DNA of 64,000 bases, taken from the NCBI RefSeq assembly GCF_008271695.1, contig NZ_VKKY01000001.1, positions 924,589 through 988,588 of the forward strand, in the 5' to 3' direction. This document shows, one piece after another, positions 8,758 to 18,110 of the stretch; the first letter of the stretch is position 1, and every line of letters begins with the position of its first letter. The position numbers and the translations under genes were made by a program. This stretch comes from Rufibacter hautae. GTDB lineage: Bacteria > Bacteroidota > Bacteroidia > Cytophagales > Hymenobacteraceae. The notes beneath the pieces were generated by a model, which made no database searches, was not told the DNA's origin, and worked only from the letters and a program-made list of their open reading frames with translations.

Positions 8758-10326
8758 ATGAAGAGGATATTCATTTATATAGTTAGCCTAACAACTGCTT
8801 TTACAAGTTTTACGGCTTGTAAAGACAAACTGGAAGAGAACTTCTACAACCCGGAGGAAACCACGCAAGCCTCTATTGGGGGGTTCTTCACAGAGATGCT
8901 GGACAACAACAGGGTACGCCCGTCTTATTGGGACATCCGCACTTTTGTGGCCATGCAGCCGGCGGTTTACACCCAGTCCCTTTCTGTGCAGAACGGGAGT
9001 ACCATGTACCAACAGAACCCGGGTTATATCCAGAACCGATGGGATGATTTCTACAGACCAGGCGGCGACGGTGGTGGCGCCATGGCCCACTACAGAGCTA
9101 TTGAGTCTGCTTATGCCACACTGCCTGAGGCAGAAAAAGCAAACTCAGAGATCTTCCTGCACGCAGCCAGAGTGGTCATGTTTGATGAAGCCTCTGAAAT
9201 GGTGGACATGTGGGGCGATATTCCCTTCAACGAAGCAGGGAGTCTGACCTCTACCGGCGCTGTGGTAAGACCCAAGTTTGACAAAGCAGAAGATGTCTAC
9301 ACCGCCATCCTTACTGGTTTAGAGGAAGCTTCTACCTACTTTGCCACTGCGCAAACAAACCCAGCGTTCTCCAAACAGGACATCATGCTAAGCGGCAACG
9401 TGGACAAATGGAGACGCTACACCAACTCGTTGCGCTTACGCCTTTTAATGCGTACTTCTTTTGTGAACGAGGCATCGGCGAAGCAAGAGGTGACCGAGCT
9501 GTTGAGCAACCCTACCCAGTATCCATTGGTAGATCAGTCGCAGTACAATATTCTGCTCCAGCCCCTCACCAACTACACTGATAACCTAAACAATGCCTTA
9601 ACCGAGATCAACAGCTACTCTGCCCCTGAGTACATGCTGGAAAATGTTCTGAAGCCAGCAAACGATCCCCGTATCAGAGTACTGTTTGATAAATATGGTA
9701 GAACCGTGGGCGGTAAGTTTGTATCTAACGCTGAGTTCAAGGCCATGCCTATGAACCTGGGCTCAGAAGAGCAAACGCAGAAAAGAGAAGATTTCGCAAT
9801 TCTTGATTCTGCCACCTTCTTGTTCAACAGCAAGATTCCTGGCATAGTGATGACCGCGTCTGAGGTAAACTTCTTAAAAGCCGAAGCTTTTGAAAGATGG
9901 GGCGGCGGAGACCCAGAGGCAGCGTACAAACTAGGCTTGGAACAGTCAGTGATGTTCTACTATGAATTGCACAGATCAAGCTCCAGCGCAAGAACAAAAG
10001 AGGCCGCTCCTACCGCTGAGGAAATGACTGCCTTCCTGGCAAATCCGGCAGTAGCCTACACCGGAACCCAGGATGAAAAATTAGCTAAGATATGGACGCA
10101 GAAATGGGTGAACTTCGGTTTCCTGCAATCGGTGCAAAGCTGGGCTGAATACAGAAGAACCGGCTATCCAATGCTGACGTTCATTCCGGCCACGCAAGCG
10201 GGATATGAAACCCCTCCCAACAGGCTGCTTTACCCTAGCAGCGAGAACGCCTACAATAGTGCAAACTACCAGGCGGTAAAAGCCCAAGATGTCCGCACCG
10301 GAAAGATTTTCTGGGATGTAAGATAA
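8758..10326 (+). CDS. SusD/RagB-family glycan-binding outer-membrane lipoprotein
   Basis: A surface lipoprotein of 522 residues that caps the SusC channel and captures glycan. The lipobox TSFTAC places the lipidated cysteine at residue 21. The body is alpha-helical with tetratricopeptide-like helices and the markers EASEMVDMWGDIPFNEA (about 140-160), WRRYTNSLRLRLLMR (about 215-230) and the C-terminal WVNFGFLQSVQSWAEYRRTGYP block (about 455-475). These are typical of the SusD-like_2 subgroup rather than classical SusD. It follows SusC by 35 bases, so the two are translated from one transcript. A strong hairpin with a T tail starts 8 bases after the stop (10334-10383), which may lower expression of the downstream enzymes. 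Confidence 0.93.
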   Translation: MKRIFIYIVSLTTAFTSFTACKDKLEENFYNPEETTQASIGGFFTEMLDNNRVRPSYWDIRTFVAMQPAVYTQSLSVQNGSTMYQQNPGYIQNRWDDFYRPGGDGGGAMAHYRAIESAYATLPEAEKANSEIFLHAARVVMFDEASEMVDMWGDIPFNEAGSLTSTGAVVRPKFDKAEDVYTAILTGLEEASTYFATAQTNPAFSKQDIMLSGNVDKWRRYTNSLRLRLLMRTSFVNEASAKQEVTELLSNPTQYPLVDQSQYNILLQPLTNYTDNLNNALTEINSYSAPEYMLENVLKPANDPRIRVLFDKYGRTVGGKFVSNAEFKAMPMNLGSEEQTQKREDFAILDSATFLFNSKIPGIVMTASEVNFLKAEAFERWGGGDPEAAYKLGLEQSVMFYYELHRSSSSARTKEAAPTAEEMTAFLANPAVAYTGTQDEKLAKIWTQKWVNFGFLQSVQSWAEYRRTGYPMLTFIPATQAGYETPPNRLLYPSSENAYNSANYQAVKAQDVRTGKIFWDVR

Positions 10327-10333
10327 CCCCAAC

Positions 10334-10383
10334 AACAGGAATAGATTGCCGGACGCTTGTCTAGCAATCTGTTCCTGTTTTAT
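10334..10383 (+). terminator. intrinsic terminator or attenuator after SusD
   Basis: AACAGGAATAGATTGC (10334-10349) pairs with 10364-10379 at 15 of 16 positions, followed directly by T residues. It sits between SusD and the next codirectional gene, so it is likely a partial terminator giving high SusCD and lower enzyme expression. Confidence 0.65.
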
Positions 10384-10441
10384 AAGCGTTTTTCTAAAAG
10401 GACAGAAAAACCATAGTATTGGAAAGGCATAATTGTTTAGG

Positions 10442-12925
10442 ATGAAAAACAGCAAGTTAATTTTTACCTTATTGCTCCTTGCTTTCGGGAGTTTTGCGAA
10501 AGCGCAGAATACGCATCAATTTAAGAAAGGCCTGGTAGTAGAAGACTGTCACCAATACGGACGAGAGGCCATCTACACAGACCAGTTGGCTTACCAGCTC
10601 TATAGCAAAACCCTAAAGAAGCCTGCTGAGGGCCAGGTATTTCTCACCAATGAGAAAGGCAAAGAAATTACGTGGAGCGCAGTAGAGGTAGACAGTACAG
10701 GTAAATTCAAAGGCAGAGAGTTAGGCAACGGGTACTTATACCTAACCTATGAATCAAACCAGGAGCAGGCTGCTTTGTTGCATATTTCCGGCCACAGCAT
10801 GGTGTACGTCAATGGCCAACCCCGCACCGGCGATGTCTATAGTGATGGATGGTTGCAATTGCCGGTACAACTCAAAAAGGGAACAAACGAATTATACATA
10901 AGAGGATCCAGGTTTTCTGTTTGGAATGGTATTTCCGCAAAACTGGCTCTAAACACAAAATCGGTTATCCTCAAAAAGGAAGACCCTACCCTACCCAGCA
11001 TTGTATTAGGAAACCAGCAGCAACCCTTGTGGGGAGCCCTGGTGGTGGTGAATGCCTCTAATCAGCCCCTGACCAACCTGCAGTTCAGAAGTAAACTGGA
11101 AGGAAAGGAAGTCTTGACCAAGGTACCGGTGATTCCTGCCATGACCACCAGAAAAGTAGGCTTTAGAATAGACCCGGCGGGTGCCAAACAAAAAGGAGAG
11201 TACGCCGCTGAGATCAGCTTACTGCAAAACGGCAAAGCCCTGGACGCCCAGACCATACAAATCCCGGCTGTGGAGGCAAAGGACCATTATAGCGGCACCT
11301 TCCTCAGTGAGATTGACGGCAGCGTTCAATACTTTGGCGTAGCCCCGCAAACGCAAACCGGCAAAGGCCCCTCGGCTTTATTCCTTTCGGTGCATGGGGC
11401 CGGAGTAGAAGCCATTGGGCAGGCAAGGGCCTACCAACCCAAGGATTGGGGGGTGGTGGTTACGCCCACTAACCGCAGACCCCGCGGGTTTAATTGGGAA
11501 GATTGGGGCCGATTAGATGCTCTGGAGGTTTTTGAGTTAGCCAAAAAGAAATTCAACCCAGACCCTAAGCAGATTTACCTGACAGGCCATTCGATGGGCG
11601 GCCACGGCACCTGGTTTTTAGGCGCTACTTACCCAGGCAAATGGGCCGCTATTGCTCCCTGCGCGGGATACCCCACCTTGGCCGCATACGGCTCTGCCGA
11701 TGGCAAGATCCCCGAAGCGGGCAGAACCGGTATGGAAAGCCTGCTGCTACAGGCCAGTAACTCAAGCAACGTCCTTGAACTGGCGAAGAACTATGGAGCC
11801 GCAGGCGTCTACATCCACCACGGCGACAGCGACAAAGTAGTTTCTGTTGACTACGCCCGGCAGATGAAAAACCTTTTGGCTACCTTTCACAAAGACTTCA
11901 GCTATTATGAATACCCCGGCGGGGAGCATTGGTTCGGGAACGAAAGCGTAGACTGGAAACCTATTTTTGATTACTTCAAATGGCACACGATTCCCAATGA
12001 CAGCGCGGTAAACAAAGTCAACTTCAGCACGGCCAGTCCTGCCATTTCCTCTACCTACCACTGGGTTTCTGTCTTGCAACAGCAGCAATCCTTGAAATAC
12101 AGCCGTGTTCAGTTGGACCGGGACAAAGGCAAAAAGACCATCACCGGTAAGACGGAGAATGTAGCGACGTTAAGCCTGGCTTTAAATGACTTCAACCCAA
12201 GCGAAAAGGTATCGATTGCTTTAGACGGAGGAAACCCTGTTTCTTACACCACCAAAACGGCCGCAGATACTATGTATTTGTACCGTCAGGAGAAAGGTTG
12301 GCAGACCGGGGCTAAACCCGCCTTGGCCAGGCAGAAAGGCGCCGTGCGCAATGGGACCTTCAAAGAGCCATTCAACCACAAGATGATTTACGTGTATGGC
12401 ACCTCGGGCAACAAAGAGGAGAACGAGTGGGCCTACAACAAGGCAAGATATGATGCCGAGGTTTGGTACTACCGGGGAAACGGTGCGGTAGACATCATCG
12501 CGGATAAAGACTTTAAACCAGCCGCTTACCCAAATAGAGGGGTCATTCTGTACGGCAACGCCTCTACTAACAGTGCCTGGAAAAAGCTACTGGCCAAGAG
12601 CCCTATTCAGGTGCAGCGCGGCAGCATCAAGGTTGGAAAAACAAAGTACCAGGGCGATGATTTGGGAGCCTACTTCATGTGGCCCCGCGCCGACAGCAAA
12701 GTTGCTTCGGTAGCCGTGGTAACCGGAACCGGTCTGAAAGGCATGCAGGCCGCTGATGCAAACCAGTATTTCGCCGGTGGTAGCGGCTTCCCCGATTATA
12801 TGGTGTTTTCCCTAAATCTGCTCAAAAACGGATCTGCCGGTGTAAAGACCGCGGGGTTCTATGGGAATGATTGGAGCATGGAAAACGGCCAGCAAGTCAC
12901 CCAGGAACCAAGCATGATTCCTTAA
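10442..12925 (+). CDS. secreted alpha/beta hydrolase (prolyl-oligopeptidase/esterase-like)
   Basis: Probably a periplasmic or surface esterase that removes acyl or similar groups from the glycan. I place the start at the ATG at 10442, which opens directly on a signal peptide (MKNSKLIFTLLLLAFGSFAKAQ), rather than the upstream TTG at 10433; the protein is then 827 residues. Residues 30-280 form beta-rich domains. Residues about 300-520 hold the catalytic fold, with nucleophile S384 in GHSMGG, D462 or D464 in HHGDSDKVV, and H496 in GGEHWFG. The C-terminal 300 residues are another beta-rich region of unknown role (VYGTSGNKEENEWAYNKARY). The family includes predicted peptidases and polyhydroxybutyrate-depolymerase-like esterases, so a peptidase activity cannot be excluded. 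It is followed 58 bases later by the first fucosidase, in the same operon. Confidence 0.82.
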   Translation: MKNSKLIFTLLLLAFGSFAKAQNTHQFKKGLVVEDCHQYGREAIYTDQLAYQLYSKTLKKPAEGQVFLTNEKGKEITWSAVEVDSTGKFKGRELGNGYLYLTYESNQEQAALLHISGHSMVYVNGQPRTGDVYSDGWLQLPVQLKKGTNELYIRGSRFSVWNGISAKLALNTKSVILKKEDPTLPSIVLGNQQQPLWGALVVVNASNQPLTNLQFRSKLEGKEVLTKVPVIPAMTTRKVGFRIDPAGAKQKGEYAAEISLLQNGKALDAQTIQIPAVEAKDHYSGTFLSEIDGSVQYFGVAPQTQTGKGPSALFLSVHGAGVEAIGQARAYQPKDWGVVVTPTNRRPRGFNWEDWGRLDALEVFELAKKKFNPDPKQIYLTGHSMGGHGTWFLGATYPGKWAAIAPCAGYPTLAAYGSADGKIPEAGRTGMESLLLQASNSSNVLELAKNYGAAGVYIHHGDSDKVVSVDYARQMKNLLATFHKDFSYYEYPGGEHWFGNESVDWKPIFDYFKWHTIPNDSAVNKVNFSTASPAISSTYHWVSVLQQQQSLKYSRVQLDRDKGKKTITGKTENVATLSLALNDFNPSEKVSIALDGGNPVSYTTKTAADTMYLYRQEKGWQTGAKPALARQKGAVRNGTFKEPFNHKMIYVYGTSGNKEENEWAYNKARYDAEVWYYRGNGAVDIIADKDFKPAAYPNRGVILYGNASTNSAWKKLLAKSPIQVQRGSIKVGKTKYQGDDLGAYFMWPRADSKVASVAVVTGTGLKGMQAADANQYFAGGSGFPDYMVFSLNLLKNGSAGVKTAGFYGNDWSMENGQQVTQEPSMIP

Positions 12926-12983
12926 AACTCCTTTAAAAAGGGAGCAAACGTCTTAACAGAATTCACACAATCAACGCTAGTAC

Positions 12984-14447
12984 ATGTCATTCCACTTCTC
13001 AAAGCTTAGTTTGGTAAAACGCATCTTGGTGCTGTCCATCCTGAGCTCCGGTTTATCTATATCGGCTACCGCGCAGCAACAGGGGGTACACCATCAGTCA
13101 GCCCAATACGAAGCGCCTACAGACCCGCTTGTGCAAAAGAAGCTGGAGAAGTGGCGCGACCAGAAGTTCGGGCTGATCATCCACTGGGGGCTGTATGCCG
13201 TGCCGGGCATCATAGAATCATGGCAGTTGTGTTCCGAGGACTGGATTGAGCGGGATAGTACCGTCGCCTATGAAGACTACAAGAAGTGGTACTGGGGGCT
13301 CAGCAAGGAGTTCAACCCGGTCAACTTCAATCCAGAGCAGTGGGCCGGCGTGGCCAAGAAAGCCGGCATGCGCTACCTGGTGTTTACCACCAAGCACCAC
13401 GACGGTTTTAACATGTTTGACACCAAAGAGACCGATTTCAAGATCACGAACGGTCCTTTCAAAAGTAACCCGCGGGCCGATGTAGCGAAGCATGTCTTCA
13501 ATGCTTTCCGCAAGGAAGGGTTCATGATTGGTGCTTACTTCTCAAAACCCGATTGGCATTCTGAGTACTTCTGGTGGCCCAAGTACGCCACGGCAGATCG
13601 CAATGTAAACTATGACATCAGAAAGCATGCCTGGCGATGGAACCAGTACAAGCAATTTACCTATAACCAGATAGGTGAGTTGATGCACAACTACGGCTCC
13701 ATGGACATCTTGTGGTTAGACGGCGGTTGGGTAAGACCCAAAGAAACCGTGAATGACGAGGTCCGTTCCTGGGGCGCTGCCATCCCAGAATTTAGCCAGG
13801 AAGTAGACATGCCGCGGATCGCTTCCATGGCCCGCTCTGCCCAGCCCGGCTTACTGATAGTAGACCGCACCGTGCACGGACCTTATGAGAATTACCAGAC
13901 CCCAGAACAGCGCGTACCGGAAAACAAGATAGATAACCCCTGGGAAAGCTGCCTCACGCTGGCCAACAACTGGGGCTACGTGCCGAATGACAAATTCAAA
14001 TCCGCCACCAAGGTGATTCACTCTTTGGTAGAGGTAGTCGCCAAAGGCGGAAGTCTTTTATTAGGTGTCGGCCCGAAACCTGACGGAACCTTACCCACAG
14101 AAGCAGTAGACCGATTAACCAAAATTGGACAGTGGCTAGAGGTAAACGGCGAAGCCATTTATAACACCCGCACTACAGATCGTTTCAAAGACGGAACCAC
14201 CTATTTCACGCAGGGTAAAAAAGGAACCCGCTACGCCATCGCCTGCTTAGCAGAAGATGCTGCCATGCCCGCTACTATTGAGTGGACCGGCAACGCGCCT
14301 AAAAAAGGAAGCAAGGTGAAGCTCTTGCAAAACGGTAAAACCATAAAATGGGAAAGACAAGGAGAAAAGACCATCATCCACCTGCCGGCCTTGGATAAAA
14401 CCAAAGGGGCTTACCCGGCTATGGCTTTCTCTTATACCGCTGAATAG
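12984..14447 (+). CDS. alpha-L-fucosidase, GH29
   Basis: A retaining exo-alpha-L-fucosidase of 487 residues, with an N-terminal signal peptide ending near SATAQQ (residue 32). The catalytic (beta/alpha)8 barrel shows KFGLIIHWGLYAVPG (61-75), KHHDGFNMF (137-145, fucose-contacting histidines) and the nucleophile D246 in DILWLDGGW. The C-terminal 100 residues form a beta domain (VKLLQNGKTIKWERQGEKT). There is no carbohydrate-binding module. The LWLDGGW form fits the GH29-A type that removes fucose from a broad range of linkages. It is separated by 43 bases from a second fucosidase of a different subtype, which suggests that two fucose linkages are met in the target glycan. Confidence 0.95.
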   Translation: MSFHFSKLSLVKRILVLSILSSGLSISATAQQQGVHHQSAQYEAPTDPLVQKKLEKWRDQKFGLIIHWGLYAVPGIIESWQLCSEDWIERDSTVAYEDYKKWYWGLSKEFNPVNFNPEQWAGVAKKAGMRYLVFTTKHHDGFNMFDTKETDFKITNGPFKSNPRADVAKHVFNAFRKEGFMIGAYFSKPDWHSEYFWWPKYATADRNVNYDIRKHAWRWNQYKQFTYNQIGELMHNYGSMDILWLDGGWVRPKETVNDEVRSWGAAIPEFSQEVDMPRIASMARSAQPGLLIVDRTVHGPYENYQTPEQRVPENKIDNPWESCLTLANNWGYVPNDKFKSATKVIHSLVEVVAKGGSLLLGVGPKPDGTLPTEAVDRLTKIGQWLEVNGEAIYNTRTTDRFKDGTTYFTQGKKGTRYAIACLAEDAAMPATIEWTGNAPKKGSKVKLLQNGKTIKWERQGEKTIIHLPALDKTKGAYPAMAFSYTAE

Positions 14448-14490
14448 ATCACCAGAGAAGCTTTCTCTATTTACCCTAAGTAAACGTTCC

Positions 14491-15975
14491 ATGAAAAGAT
14501 ATTGTCAGTTGATGTTAGCAACTGCCATGGCTGGTACCTTCTTCTCCTGCGCGAAGAATGGTACTACCTACTCTTCAAGCGCTGTTGCTCCCCCGCAGCC
14601 CGTGTACCCTGTGCCTTCGGCGGCGCAGGTAGCGTGGCACGAAATGGAGATGAACGCTTTTGTGCATTTCACCACCAACACCTTCACCGATCTGGAGTGG
14701 GGCTACGGAGACGAAAGCCCGGCCATCTTCAACCCTTCCGAAATAAACACGGACCAATGGGTAAGCACCTTGAAAGAGGCCGGCTTCAAGGGAATCATAC
14801 TTACCTGTAAGCACCATGATGGCTTTGCGTTATGGCCGAGTAAGTTTACCGACCATTCTCTCAAAAACAGCCCCTATAAGAACGGCAAGGGTGATATCGT
14901 AAAAGAAGTTGCCGATGCCTGCAGAAAGCACAACGTGAAGTTTGGGGTCTATCTTTCTCCCTGGGACAGGAACCGTGCCGATTACGGGAAACCCTCTTAC
15001 ATAGACTACTACCGCAACCAACTGAAAGAGATTTTCACCAGCTACGGGCCGGTGTTTGAGATGTGGTTTGATGGTGCCAACGGAGGCGATGGGTACTACG
15101 GAGGTGCCCGGGAAACCCGCAAGATTGACCGAAGCACCTATTACAACTGGCCTGCCACCTTGCAGATGGTCAGCCAACTACAGCCAGACCCTAAAGTCTT
15201 GTTCTTCAGCGATGCCGGACCAGATATCCGTTGGGTAGGAAATGAGCGAGGCGTGGTGGGCGAGACCAATTGGAACACCATCAGCAATGATACCCTTTTT
15301 GCCGGTAAAAGCGGCATTGAAGACCTATTGAACAGAGGTGCCGAAGACGGGAATAAATGGATCCCGGCCGAGGTGGATGTTTCTATCCGTCCGGGTTGGT
15401 TTTACCATGCCAAGGAAGACGCCAAAGTGAAGACCCCGCAGGAGCTGTTTGACATCTATCTTACCTCGGTGGGAAGAGGCTCTACGTTGCTTTTGAATGT
15501 CCCGCCAGACCGGCGCGGGCTCATCCATGAGAATGATGTGAAAGCCCTCCAAGGATGGAGAAACCTGTTAGATGAGGCATTTAAACACAACCTCGCGCTA
15601 AAAGCAAAAATCACAGCAGATTCCTTCAGGGGCAATGCCAAACTGTATGCGCCAGCCAACCTCGTAGATGCTGATAAGGATACCTATTGGGCTACAGATG
15701 ACAAGGTCAAGAATGCTTCCATTGAGATTGATCTAGGCAAAACGCAGCCCGTGAAGTACGTGCTGTTGCAGGAATACATCAGACTAGGGCAGCGGGTAAA
15801 AGCCTTTTCGGTGGATGCTTGGCAGAACAATACCTGGCAACCGGTAGCCAACGCTACTACCATCGGGTATAAGCGCATTCTGAAGTTTGATCAGCCCGTG
15901 AGTACCAGCAAGCTTAGAATAAAGATTCTGGAGGCAAAGGATAGCCCGGTACTTTCCAACCTTGAGATATACTAA
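14491..15975 (+). CDS. alpha-L-fucosidase, GH29-B-like, with discoidin/F5-8C domain (lipoprotein)
   Basis: A predicted lipid-anchored fucosidase of 494 residues; lipobox TFFSC gives lipidated C20. The catalytic barrel runs from about 45 to 365 and has WHEMEMNAFVHFTTNTFTD (49-67), ILTCKHHDGFALWPS (103-117) and nucleophile D194 in MWFDGANGGDGYYGG. That FDGAN form is the one usual in the GH29-B group, which needs a branched alpha-1,3/1,4 fucose context. Residues about 370-494 form a jelly-roll discoidin (F5/8 type C, CBM32-like) domain beginning with LKAKITADSFRGN and containing LVDADKDTYWATDD. This differs from the preceding GH29, which is soluble and lacks a binding module. A dispersed hairpin copy starts 4 bases after the stop. 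Confidence 0.95.
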   Translation: MKRYCQLMLATAMAGTFFSCAKNGTTYSSSAVAPPQPVYPVPSAAQVAWHEMEMNAFVHFTTNTFTDLEWGYGDESPAIFNPSEINTDQWVSTLKEAGFKGIILTCKHHDGFALWPSKFTDHSLKNSPYKNGKGDIVKEVADACRKHNVKFGVYLSPWDRNRADYGKPSYIDYYRNQLKEIFTSYGPVFEMWFDGANGGDGYYGGARETRKIDRSTYYNWPATLQMVSQLQPDPKVLFFSDAGPDIRWVGNERGVVGETNWNTISNDTLFAGKSGIEDLLNRGAEDGNKWIPAEVDVSIRPGWFYHAKEDAKVKTPQELFDIYLTSVGRGSTLLLNVPPDRRGLIHENDVKALQGWRNLLDEAFKHNLALKAKITADSFRGNAKLYAPANLVDADKDTYWATDDKVKNASIEIDLGKTQPVKYVLLQEYIRLGQRVKAFSVDAWQNNTWQPVANATTIGYKRILKFDQPVSTSKLRIKILEAKDSPVLSNLEIY

Positions 15976-15978
15976 ATT

Positions 15979-16018
15979 CCGCTTTGGGCCTCCTTTTGGG
16001 AAAAGAGGCTGAAAACGG
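15979..16018 (+). repeat. dispersed hairpin element
   Basis: Near-complete stem: TTTGGGCCTC on the left against GAGGCTGAAAA on the right, closed by CCG/CGG, with TTTT-ggg-AAAA at the top. It begins 4 bases after the GH29-B stop and reads in its sense. Confidence 0.8.
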
Positions 16019-16138
16019 AAAAACGTGCTTAAAAGCAGTATTTATAAAAATCAGGATCACCGAAGATGAAGCATAAGACAGAAGCAGAAATCCTGGAGAT
16101 TTGCCTTCCCTGTGTATGCTGAGAGAAGCCTTCCGTTT

Positions 16139-18007
16139 ATGATACATTTTTTCAAAAACACCTTCAAAATTGCCCTGCTTCTTTCTTTATCCATTGTGTT
16201 TTCAGCGAATGCGCAGCAGAAACACTCTTTTGAGATAAAGGACGGGCAGTTCCTGTATGATGGCAAACCCACGCAGATTCATTCCGGCGAGATGCATTAC
16301 GCCCGCATCCCGAAGGAGTATTGGCGGCATCGTCTGAAGATGATCAAGGCCATGGGGTTGAATACCGTCGCCACGTATGTTTTCTGGAATTACCACAACA
16401 CCGCGCCGGGCGTGTGGGATTTCAAAACCGATAACCGAAACTTAGCCGAGTACATTAAAACGGCCCAGGAAGAAGGCCTGTTTGTGATTCTTCGTCCGGG
16501 TCCGTATGCCTGCGCCGAGTGGGAGTTCGGTGGTTATCCGTGGTGGCTGCAGAAGAACAAGAATTTGGTCATCCGGGCCAACAACCAGCCTTTCCTGGAT
16601 TCTTGCAGAGTGTATATCAACAAGCTGGCCGAGCAGGTAAAAGGCCTCCAGGTAAGCAAAGGCGGCCCCATCATCATGACGCAGGTGGAGAATGAGTTCG
16701 GGTCTTATGTAGACCAGCGGAAAGACATTGCCTTAGAGGAGCACAAGAAGTACAATGCCGCCATCAAGAAGCAGTTGGGAGAGGCCGGTTTTGAAGGGCC
16801 TTTCTTTACTTCGGATGGTACGTGGTTGTTCCAGGGCGGGGCCACCGCCGGCGCTTTACCCACCGCCAACGGCGAAGGCAACGTAGAAAACCTGAAGAAA
16901 GCGGTAGATCAATACAACGGCGGCAAAGGTCCTTACATGGTGGCAGAGTTCTACCCGGGTTGGTTAGACCACTGGGCCGAACCCTTCACCCGCATCAGCG
17001 CAGCGGACATTGCCAAACAGACCGAGGTGTACCTCAAGAACAAGATCAACTTCAACTTCTACATGGTGCACGGAGGTACCAACTTTGGCTTTACCTCTGG
17101 CGCTAACTACAATGAGGAGCATGACATTCAGCCCGACATTACCAGCTATGATTATGATGCGCCGGTAAGCGAGGCGGGTTGGGTCACGCCAAAGTACACG
17201 GCCATTCGGGAGTTGATGCGCCAATACGTCCAATACCCGGTCTTAAATGTTCCCGCGCAAATACCGGTCATTACCATACCCGCCATCCAGTTAAGCAAAA
17301 CCGTTGACCTGTTTGACCTGAAGAAAGACATTAAACCTGTTACCAACAGCACGCCGCTGTCCTTTGAAGACCTAAACCAAGGGCACGGCTATGTGCTGTA
17401 CAGCAAGCGCTTTACCCAACCGGTACAGGGGAAACTACAGGTAAAGGGATTGCGCGATTATGCCACAGTGTATGTGAACGGGAAGAAAGTAGGAGAACTC
17501 AATCGCCAGGAAAACAAATACGAGCTAGACATTCAGATTCCATTCAACGCTACCCTGGAGTTGCTGGTAGAGAACATGGGCCGCATCAATTACGGAGCAG
17601 AAATAGTGCACAACACCAAAGGCATTATCTCGCCGGTCATCATCAACGGCTTTGAGATCACCGGCGACTGGAACATGTACAAACTGCCTTTCGACAAAGT
17701 ACCAGACCTCACCAAGTACACCCCCAAGAACAAGGAAGGCAAGCCTACGCTGTACAGCGGCTCCTTTGACCTGAAGCAAACCGGCGATGTGTTCCTGGAT
17801 ATGCGCGGTTGGGGAAAAGGAATTGTATTTGTAAACGGGCATAACCTGGGCCGCTACTGGAAAGCAGGTCCTCAGCAAACCCTTTACCTGCCGGGTTGCT
17901 GGCTGAACAAGGGCAAGAATGAAGTGGTGATTCTTGAGCAGCAGAACGATGTACTGCAAAAAGAACTGAAAACAACTGATAAACCCATTCTAGAGGAACT
18001 GCAATAA
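16139..18007 (+). CDS. beta-galactosidase, GH35
   Basis: A secreted retaining beta-galactosidase. The start is placed at the ATG at 16139 (MIHFFKNTFK, signal peptide ending SANAQQ), not the ATG at 16112 in the same frame, which would add nine residues in front of the signal; the protein is 622 residues. The catalytic barrel covers about 30-345, with HSGEMHYARIPKEYW, ILRPGPYACAEWEFGGYPWW, acid/base E186 in TQVENEFGS and nucleophile E270 in MVAEFYPGW. Two galactose-binding-like jelly-roll domains follow, ending with GWGKGIVFVNGHNLGRYW. The length is normal for bacterial GH35. Its place between fucosidases and a GH3 fits removal of terminal beta-galactose exposed after defucosylation. Confidence 0.95.
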   Translation: MIHFFKNTFKIALLLSLSIVFSANAQQKHSFEIKDGQFLYDGKPTQIHSGEMHYARIPKEYWRHRLKMIKAMGLNTVATYVFWNYHNTAPGVWDFKTDNRNLAEYIKTAQEEGLFVILRPGPYACAEWEFGGYPWWLQKNKNLVIRANNQPFLDSCRVYINKLAEQVKGLQVSKGGPIIMTQVENEFGSYVDQRKDIALEEHKKYNAAIKKQLGEAGFEGPFFTSDGTWLFQGGATAGALPTANGEGNVENLKKAVDQYNGGKGPYMVAEFYPGWLDHWAEPFTRISAADIAKQTEVYLKNKINFNFYMVHGGTNFGFTSGANYNEEHDIQPDITSYDYDAPVSEAGWVTPKYTAIRELMRQYVQYPVLNVPAQIPVITIPAIQLSKTVDLFDLKKDIKPVTNSTPLSFEDLNQGHGYVLYSKRFTQPVQGKLQVKGLRDYATVYVNGKKVGELNRQENKYELDIQIPFNATLELLVENMGRINYGAEIVHNTKGIISPVIINGFEITGDWNMYKLPFDKVPDLTKYTPKNKEGKPTLYSGSFDLKQTGDVFLDMRGWGKGIVFVNGHNLGRYWKAGPQQTLYLPGCWLNKGKNEVVILEQQNDVLQKELKTTDKPILEELQ

Positions 18008-18110
18008 TCAGCAAAACAGATAACCTGTAATGGCTGCTTCAGAATCTGGCATAGTGTCTATGTAAGGAACAGATCAGTTTAGCTGTGGCTCCTTTTAAAA
18101 CGAATTCTTC

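Noticed and set aside
10385..10410. Further hairpin copy after SusD (GTTTTTCT/AGAAAAAC)
   Set aside because: Only the outer 8 bases pair, and the GGC/GCC and central TTTC/GAAA strings of the family are missing.
14448..14490. Near-palindrome AGAGAAGCTTTCTCT between the two GH29 genes
   Set aside because: Short, no loop or tail, no second copy; probably chance.
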